Origin: Antedon mediterranea
Lineage: Eukaryota; Echinodermata; Crinoidea; Comatulida; Antedonidae
NCBI RefSeq assembly: GCF_964355755.1
Contig: NC_092679.1
Location: forward strand, 22,938,432-23,002,431
DNA length: 64,000 bases
Direction of reading: 5' to 3'
Shown: positions 62,701 through 64,000 of the stretch, piece by piece
Layout: every line of letters begins with the position of its first letter
Numbering within the stretch: the stretch's first letter is position 1
Program-made: the position numbers and the translations under genes
The notes under the pieces: model-generated
Told to the model about the DNA's origin: nothing
What the model saw: only the letters and a program-made list of their open reading frames with translations
Databases searched by the model: none

Positions 62701-63783
62701 TTGTACTAAGTTTGTAAAAATGCAAATACAGTACACATTGTAGTATTTTATATATTAACACCTATATAGATTCCAGCCATTTGATTGGACGATTGTTGGT
62801 TACATGGCATGCAATAGTACGTACTCTTTAATAGTACTACCTCCCTCCCCCTTTTGTTGTATGAAAAAATATCTTCTTGTGTACGAAAAAATGAAATTCA
62901 ATAGCAGTACGGTCTGTTGATCTGCGAACGGAAACGGCAATGCACACAACACGACCTCTCCTTCATACTGTAACAACAAGGTCAGTGAAAATAGAATTTC
63001 ATCTTTCACCTCATGAAATTATTTGCACCATCGCACTTATAAACATTTATTATTTGTATATACTTACCAAGACTTCATAGTCATGAGACTTGAGGTGTGT
63101 TCCAATTTCCGCACCAGCAGAAAAGCACTGTAAAACAATTTTTAGAAAAAGAATTATTACAAAACATCGGCATAAAAATAAAATGAAAAAAATCTAAAGC
63201 TATGCTTTACTAAATGCTAGGTAAAATGTTATTATTTATGCAGAGGGTACACAGAACACAAAACAAATTCATTCAACAGTAAACAATTATTTAAAGACCT
63301 GAGCAAACTCACTGACCCATAACAAATCACTGGCACACCAGGGTCACTCCCAATTATATAAAAAAAAGATGTGCATCCAAAAATATAAATACTGTACTAA
63401 AGTCTACAGTACTACCTATCGCATTCATTATATTAAATCCGATCAGGCTATTATCCTCACAAAAGCACAGATTGGTTTTTTGCAGGCCTGAACAAAAGAT
63501 AACAGAAGGGGATTCCTGACCTATCTACACGTACGTACTGCACTTCCTTCTATGTAAATGAAGGTTACAACTTGCCTGTAAACAAAGATCGAAATCAGCT
63601 TCGGAACATTCGATGCATTTCACTCTCACGCCTTTCAGCTCCTCTTGACAATAATTACAGTAAAACTTGGTCGAAGGTTCTGAAATAAAGTAAACATACA
63701 TTTATTCACAGTTATTGTACGTTAGCTAGAAACACAGAAAAATGGATTTAAATACAAAGGTACAAAGACAACCTACCGGCCAT
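35668..63783 (-). CDS. TADA2B: Transcriptional adaptor 2-beta (ADA2b), SAGA complex subunit
   Basis: Adaptor of the SAGA histone acetyltransferase module, where ADA2b binds GCN5/PCAF and ADA3 and promotes nucleosomal H3 acetylation in the nucleus. Exons: 63783-63777, 63679-63576, 63127-63068, 60150-60056, 59968-59877, 59292-59236, 59111-59008, 58706-58634, 58322-58203, 57642-57517, 57099-57028, 56708-56600, 41251-41217, 38529-38456, 36609-36547 and 35790-35668. They join in frame to 437 residues, against about 420 in human TADA2B. The ZZ finger has all eight ligands (Cys10, 13, 24, 27, 35, 38; His48, His52). The SANT domain is about 66-116, the conserved AHVDMY/KERQRRK block about 202-222 and the SWIRM-like C-terminus about 355-437. 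Intron 2 uses a GC donor. The b paralogue is chosen over TADA2A from AHVDMY, KERQRRK, MPLRDDFE and the RYRRNGITK motif. Confidence 0.96.
36420..36510. repeat. Pyrimidine-rich tandem repeat, about 20-bp unit
   Basis: Units of the form ttgccccttcccttcgttt occur about four times with variation. The strand is almost purely C/T plus isolated G. It lies in TADA2B intron 15, about 40 bp downstream of exon 15's donor. Confidence 0.55.
36547..36609 (-). CDS. TADA2B: TADA2B exon 15
   Basis: 63 nt, phase 0 at both ends. It encodes LCSSMRMKASRYIMLKTIIV and K, matching LCSSLNLSPARYVTVKTIII of the vertebrate protein. Confidence 0.95.
37052..38089. mobile_element. Foldback element with about 330-bp terminal inverted repeats
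   Basis: The ends tacggtggcctataagtgtc and its complement gacacttataggccaccgta start long arms made of about 20-bp units (ccacggcaatttgaaaaaag and variants), roughly 12-14 per arm. Arms run about 37052-37365 and 37785-38089. Nearer the centre, ctgaggtaagtaatta at 37394 and taattacttacctcag at 37745 are also complementary. AATATG flanks both ends, a likely 6-bp target duplication. It fills over half of TADA2B intron 14. No protein is encoded, so it would be non-autonomous. Confidence 0.85.
38456..38529 (-). CDS. TADA2B: TADA2B exon 14: start of SWIRM-like C-terminus
   Basis: 74 nt, phase 1 in and phase 0 out. It encodes EDEFQAIKSTHGFNYLSERE and KK, matching vertebrate EFAAIENLPGFELLSDREK. Confidence 0.93.
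39503..39637. mobile_element. MITE family A, copy 7
   Basis: The left end aaagctctgtctacactatc and the right end tttgatagtgtaga (with atcgacagagctc) are inverted repeats. The core has catatatggacatgatgatg. It lies in TADA2B intron 13. Confidence 0.78.
41217..41251 (-). CDS. TADA2B: TADA2B exon 13: 35-nt microexon
   Basis: 35 nt, phase 2 in and phase 1 out, with TTTTAG acceptor and GTAAGA donor. It encodes VKEERTPKNGR in the poorly conserved linker. It is required to connect the phase-2 end of exon 12 to the phase-1 start of exon 14, which is the main support. Confidence 0.72.
42590..42641 (+). mobile_element. LINE-like 3' tail
   Basis: attgtattgttatttatgtg runs into aataaaattgaattgaattg, the ending typical of a 5'-truncated non-LTR retrotransposon. 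No coding remnant was recognised upstream. Confidence 0.4.
43612..43690 (+). mobile_element. Possible tRNA-derived SINE head
   Basis: gagttgccgagtggttaaaa resembles the A box of a tRNA-Leu/Ser-like promoter, and aaggtttcactcgc 50 bases on resembles a B box. Stem pairing is too poor for a working tRNA. Confidence 0.35.
43850..43940. repeat. Short tandem repeat, gagaagcatgtatggga unit
   Basis: About five head-to-tail copies of a 17-bp unit with 3-6 base length differences. Confidence 0.65.
44500..44918. repeat. Tandem repeat, 70-71-bp unit, 6 copies
   Basis: Units begin cacataaaacatgtgtag at about 44500, 44570, 44641, 44711, 44778 and 44849. The fifth interval is 67 bp owing to a small deletion in unit four. 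Copies are over 93% alike by eye, so expansion is recent. Intronic (TADA2B intron 12). Confidence 0.93.
45706..45804. repeat. Tandem repeat, 24-bp unit, 4 copies
   Basis: aacaggtttacccttatcct plus gatg repeats four times, the last with aagagg. The unit is a multiple of three, so short frames stay open on both strands, but there is no other coding evidence. Confidence 0.9.
49121..49209. mobile_element. MITE family A, copy 8 (left half missing)
   Basis: It contains the ggtagtgata/ccatatatgggcacatcat core and the right end tttatagtgcagacagagct. The left terminal repeat is absent. Confidence 0.65.
49719..49845. repeat. Degenerate tandem repeat, about 9/18-bp units
   Basis: Variants of taccaataccggactctaca are repeated about seven times. 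Intronic. Confidence 0.65.
52205..52278. repeat. Short tandem repeat, aaaataaaatggttggttg, 3 copies
   Basis: Head-to-tail copies of 20-22 bp, the last slightly lengthened. Confidence 0.7.
53108..54126 (+). mobile_element. TTAA-flanked element with THAP-like remnant (Kolobok-like)
   Basis: TTAA at 53108-53111 and 54123-54126 bound inverted ends: aggaaaggaacaacct on the left, with the right end its complement at 15 of 16 positions. TTAA duplications with THAP-domain transposases are features of the Kolobok superfamily. Inside, on the plus strand, lies a THAP-like fragment (listed separately). At 1.0 kb the element is too short for a full transposase, so it is a decayed or internally deleted copy. 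It is much more CpG-rich (53280-53450) than its surroundings and sits antisense in TADA2B intron 12. Confidence 0.65.
53526..53620 (+). pseudogene. THAP-domain C-terminal remnant
   Basis: After a T-rich/TAG acceptor-like site the frame reads CFKRDLVGELTGKPSKRRLL, then VDDAVSTLFSF. The order C-F-x-R-D-L, then a basic R-R-L, then A-V-x-T-L-F matches the second half of a THAP zinc finger, where AVPTLF is the hallmark; here Pro is replaced by Ser. The N-terminal C2-CH half (Cys-x-Cys) was not found upstream, so the domain is incomplete. The frame runs on for some 45 residues of low similarity to anything. Confidence 0.5.
56600..56708 (-). CDS. TADA2B: TADA2B exon 12: Lys-rich linker
   Basis: 109 nt, phase 1 in and phase 2 out. 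It encodes ECKEFDAARFKRDKRKEYKK, then a Lys/Ser/Thr-rich stretch, equivalent to the vertebrate AEYEAARHKREKRKENK region. A 15.3-kb intron follows. Confidence 0.93.
57028..57099 (-). CDS. TADA2B: TADA2B exon 11: RYRRNGITK segment
   Basis: 72 nt, phase 1 at both ends. It encodes EKELKVRIKELIRYRRNGIT and KIE, near-identical to the vertebrate IRELQRYRRNGITKME helix. Confidence 0.95.
57517..57642 (-). CDS. TADA2B: TADA2B exon 10: basic helix region
   Basis: 126 nt, phase 1 at both ends. It encodes PKRKISEEESELRERMREFC, then KEHEELFENMQ, matching vertebrate PKRKITKEEKELRLKL and EFDDLFENMHKE. Confidence 0.95.
57785..58111. repeat. Tandem duplication, 161-bp unit, 2 copies
   Basis: Two head-to-tail copies (57785-57945 and 57946-58111) of sequence containing tttacagtgccatcagtgcc. 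They differ at only about half a dozen positions, so the duplication is recent. They lie in TADA2B intron 9. Confidence 0.93.
58203..58322 (-). CDS. TADA2B: TADA2B exon 9: AHVDMY and KERQRRK block
   Basis: 120 nt, phase 1 at both ends. It encodes ALRFAHVDMYTKLLKERQRR and KQISREYSLVPSFF, the best-conserved central block of ADA2 proteins. Confidence 0.96.
58331..58440. repeat. Tandem duplication, 58-bp unit, 2 copies
   Basis: gagaacaacacattcaataa and onward is repeated exactly. It starts within 10 bp of the acceptor of TADA2B exon 9 (exon start 58322), so both copies are in the upstream intron near the branch point. Confidence 0.9.
58634..58706 (-). CDS. TADA2B: TADA2B exon 8: acidic segment
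   Basis: 73 nt, phase 0 in and phase 1 out. It encodes EFDNDSEKIVSQLQINLEDD, an acidic stretch matching the EYDQDAETLISGL block of ADA2b proteins. Confidence 0.93.
59008..59111 (-). CDS. TADA2B: TADA2B exon 7: linker to MPLRDDFER
   Basis: 104 nt, phase 1 in and phase 0 out. It starts GPLSPSL and ends EEQQQLGFMPLRDDFER, both highly similar to the vertebrate sequence (GPLSPSL; EQQQLGYMPLRDDYE). Confidence 0.95.
59236..59292 (-). CDS. TADA2B: TADA2B exon 6: linker
   Basis: 57 nt, phase 1 at both ends. It encodes VTIPTSFDIKVQDHTGPIDG, corresponding to the IPDTIPNRVTDHT region after the SANT domain of the vertebrate protein. Confidence 0.88.
59489..59850 (+). mobile_element. tRNA-derived SINE with internal 59-bp triplication
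   Basis: The head (59489-59562) has a perfect 7-bp acceptor stem (ggagttg with caactcc), A box tagccgactggttagg and B box gggttcaattcccg. D and anticodon stems do not pair, so it is a pol III promoter head and not a working tRNA. The loop position would carry GTC. The body (ctcagctgtaaattagtacc and on) leads into three exact-looking 59-bp units at 59642-59820 (accacataatgccgaggctt and so on). It lies antisense in TADA2B intron 5. Confidence 0.7.
59877..59968 (-). CDS. TADA2B: TADA2B exon 5: SANT domain, second part
   Basis: 92 nt, phase 2 in and phase 1 out. It encodes EGIASNIGTKTAKQAMEHYT, then EFLVHSNIGK, the third SANT helix and the conserved HSNIGK/HGNLGK end shared with human TADA2B. 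Confidence 0.95.
60056..60150 (-). CDS. TADA2B: TADA2B exon 4: SANT domain, first part
   Basis: 95 nt, phase 0 in and phase 2 out. It encodes EDWSSQEEMKLLDAIESYG followed by FGNW, with the spaced tryptophans (69 and 89) of a SANT/Myb-like helix pair. Confidence 0.95.
60412..60728. mobile_element. MITE family C, with 180-bp near-perfect hairpin
   Basis: 60547-60727 folds back on itself: for example ggtgaatgatgaaaggttat pairs with ataacctttcatcattcacc around a loop ggctttgcc near 60641. Arms are about 85 bp with few mismatches. The upstream part (aacacctatataaattcctg; catttgattggacgaa) is shared with the copy at 62757-63058. It lies in TADA2B intron 3. Confidence 0.75.
60731..61015. repeat. 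Tandem repeat, 56-bp unit, 5 copies
   Basis: Units starting gtactatgatgtacagtgtt occur at 60731, 60787, 60843, 60899 and 60955. Differences are few (tac/tat, agg/agt). The array directly abuts the hairpin element at its left. Confidence 0.95.
61520..61566 (+). mobile_element. LINE-like 3' tail (aataaa)n
   Basis: gctgttggttttgattg is followed by ataaaataaaataaaataaa. This looks like a retroposon tail, or just a simple repeat. Confidence 0.35.
62607..62697. repeat. Tandem repeat, 22-bp unit, 4 copies
   Basis: gatgggattagctaatatat plus ct is repeated four times without change. Confidence 0.93.
62757..63058. mobile_element. MITE family C, second copy
   Basis: It begins aacacctatatagattccag and ends aaacatttattatttgtata, matching the copy at 60412-60728 at both ends. 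The central hairpin is replaced by different sequence (62830-62990). Its right end stops about 10 bp short of TADA2B exon 3 (63068), so it touches the donor region. Confidence 0.65.
63068..63127 (-). CDS. TADA2B: TADA2B exon 3: ZZ zinc finger, second part
   Basis: 60 nt, phase 0 at both ends. It encodes CFSAGAEIGTHLKSHDYEVL, with ligands Cys38, His48 and His52 completing the ZZ fold. Confidence 0.95.
63576..63679 (-). CDS. TADA2B: TADA2B exon 2: ZZ zinc finger, first part
   Basis: 104 nt. It encodes FYCNYCQEELKG, then VKCIECSEADFDLCLQ, supplying zinc ligands Cys10, 13, 24, 27 and 35. It ends CAG followed by GCAAGT, a GC-type donor; no GT donor keeps frame at this place. Confidence 0.95.
63777..63783 (-). 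CDS. TADA2B: TADA2B exon 1 (7 nt)
   Basis: Only ATG GCC G precedes a GTAGGT donor, encoding Met-Ala and the first base of Glu3. The frame into exon 2 and the adjoining promoter support this start. There is no alternative upstream in-frame ATG in the 85-bp divergent region. Confidence 0.85.
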
Positions 63784-63868
63784 TTTCGCCGTCCGTCGAA
63801 GATGACCCTTGGCATTAGTGATGATGTCATGAGATCCCACAATGCATCAGTCATTGCGATCAACAAAC
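63784..63868. promoter_or_regulatory. Divergent promoter between TADA2B and the plus-strand gene
   Basis: Only 85 bp separate the two start codons, so both genes must share core promoter DNA and have very short leaders, or initiate inside each other's first exon. Visible motifs: tgatgtca at 63822-63829 (one mismatch to a CREB/ATF site), tcccacaatgca at 63835-63846 (like ZNF143 sites, CCCAnnATGC) and aaacatggcggcc at 63865-63877 (YY1-type, overlapping the plus-strand ATG). No TATA box is evident. Confidence 0.65.
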
Positions 63869-63960
63869 ATGGCGGCCCACTCGGTGCAAGTGAGTGTTGA
63901 ATCTTTGTTAGAAAATCAAGTTCAAGAAGTTGCTCTAGATGGACAAGAGACGTATAACAA
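63869..63960 (+). CDS. First coding exon of an unidentified gene (partial)
   Basis: ATG at 63869 is followed by MAAHSVQVSVESLLENQVQE then VALDGQETYN, open to a GTAGGA donor at 63961 (phase 2). A stronger donor, CAA followed by GTGAGT, occurs after only seven codons (63889/63890), so the exon may end there instead. The gene leaves the window. The residues look like the acidic, helical N-terminus of an intracellular protein, but I do not recognise the family. Confidence 0.55.
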
Positions 63961-64000
63961 GTAGGAATATTTTCAATGAATAAAAAAATGTTTAATACAA

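Overview
This is a stretch of intron-rich, AT-rich animal nuclear DNA with two recognisable genes, both on the minus strand, plus the first exon of a third on the plus strand. Split coding exons, a seven-exon run of phase-1 EGF/VWC modules, a complete TADA2B orthologue and tRNA-derived SINEs make it metazoan. The many dispersed MITEs and abundant TAGGCCTA palindromes fit an invertebrate deuterostome such as an echinoderm; the species guess is inference. Nearly all long open reading frames here are chance products of introns or repeats.

Layout. (1) 1580-21284, minus: a gene in 13 well-supported exons plus a tentative last one. It encodes a single-pass cell-surface protein: signal peptide, six EGF-like repeats, a short VWC-like module, a SEA-like domain, a transmembrane helix and a short tail. 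(2) 21285-35667: intergenic DNA with repeats, including a 50-copy 19-bp minisatellite and two abutting inverted-repeat elements, one flanked by TTAA; I see no convincing gene. (3) 35668-63783, minus: the transcriptional adaptor TADA2B (SAGA complex) in 16 exons, 437 residues, with all eight ZZ zinc ligands, a SANT domain and the conserved C-terminus. Its introns hold most of the striking repeats: a 1-kb foldback element, a TTAA-flanked element with a THAP-like remnant, a 180-bp hairpin, a tRNA-derived SINE and several tandem arrays. (4) 63784-63868: an 85-bp head-to-head promoter between TADA2B and an unidentified plus-strand gene starting at 63869.

The two minus-strand genes have no evident functional link: one acts at the cell surface, the other in chromatin. 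The exon models come from reading splice sites and frame by eye. They are internally consistent because every junction preserves frame, but they are not transcript-confirmed.
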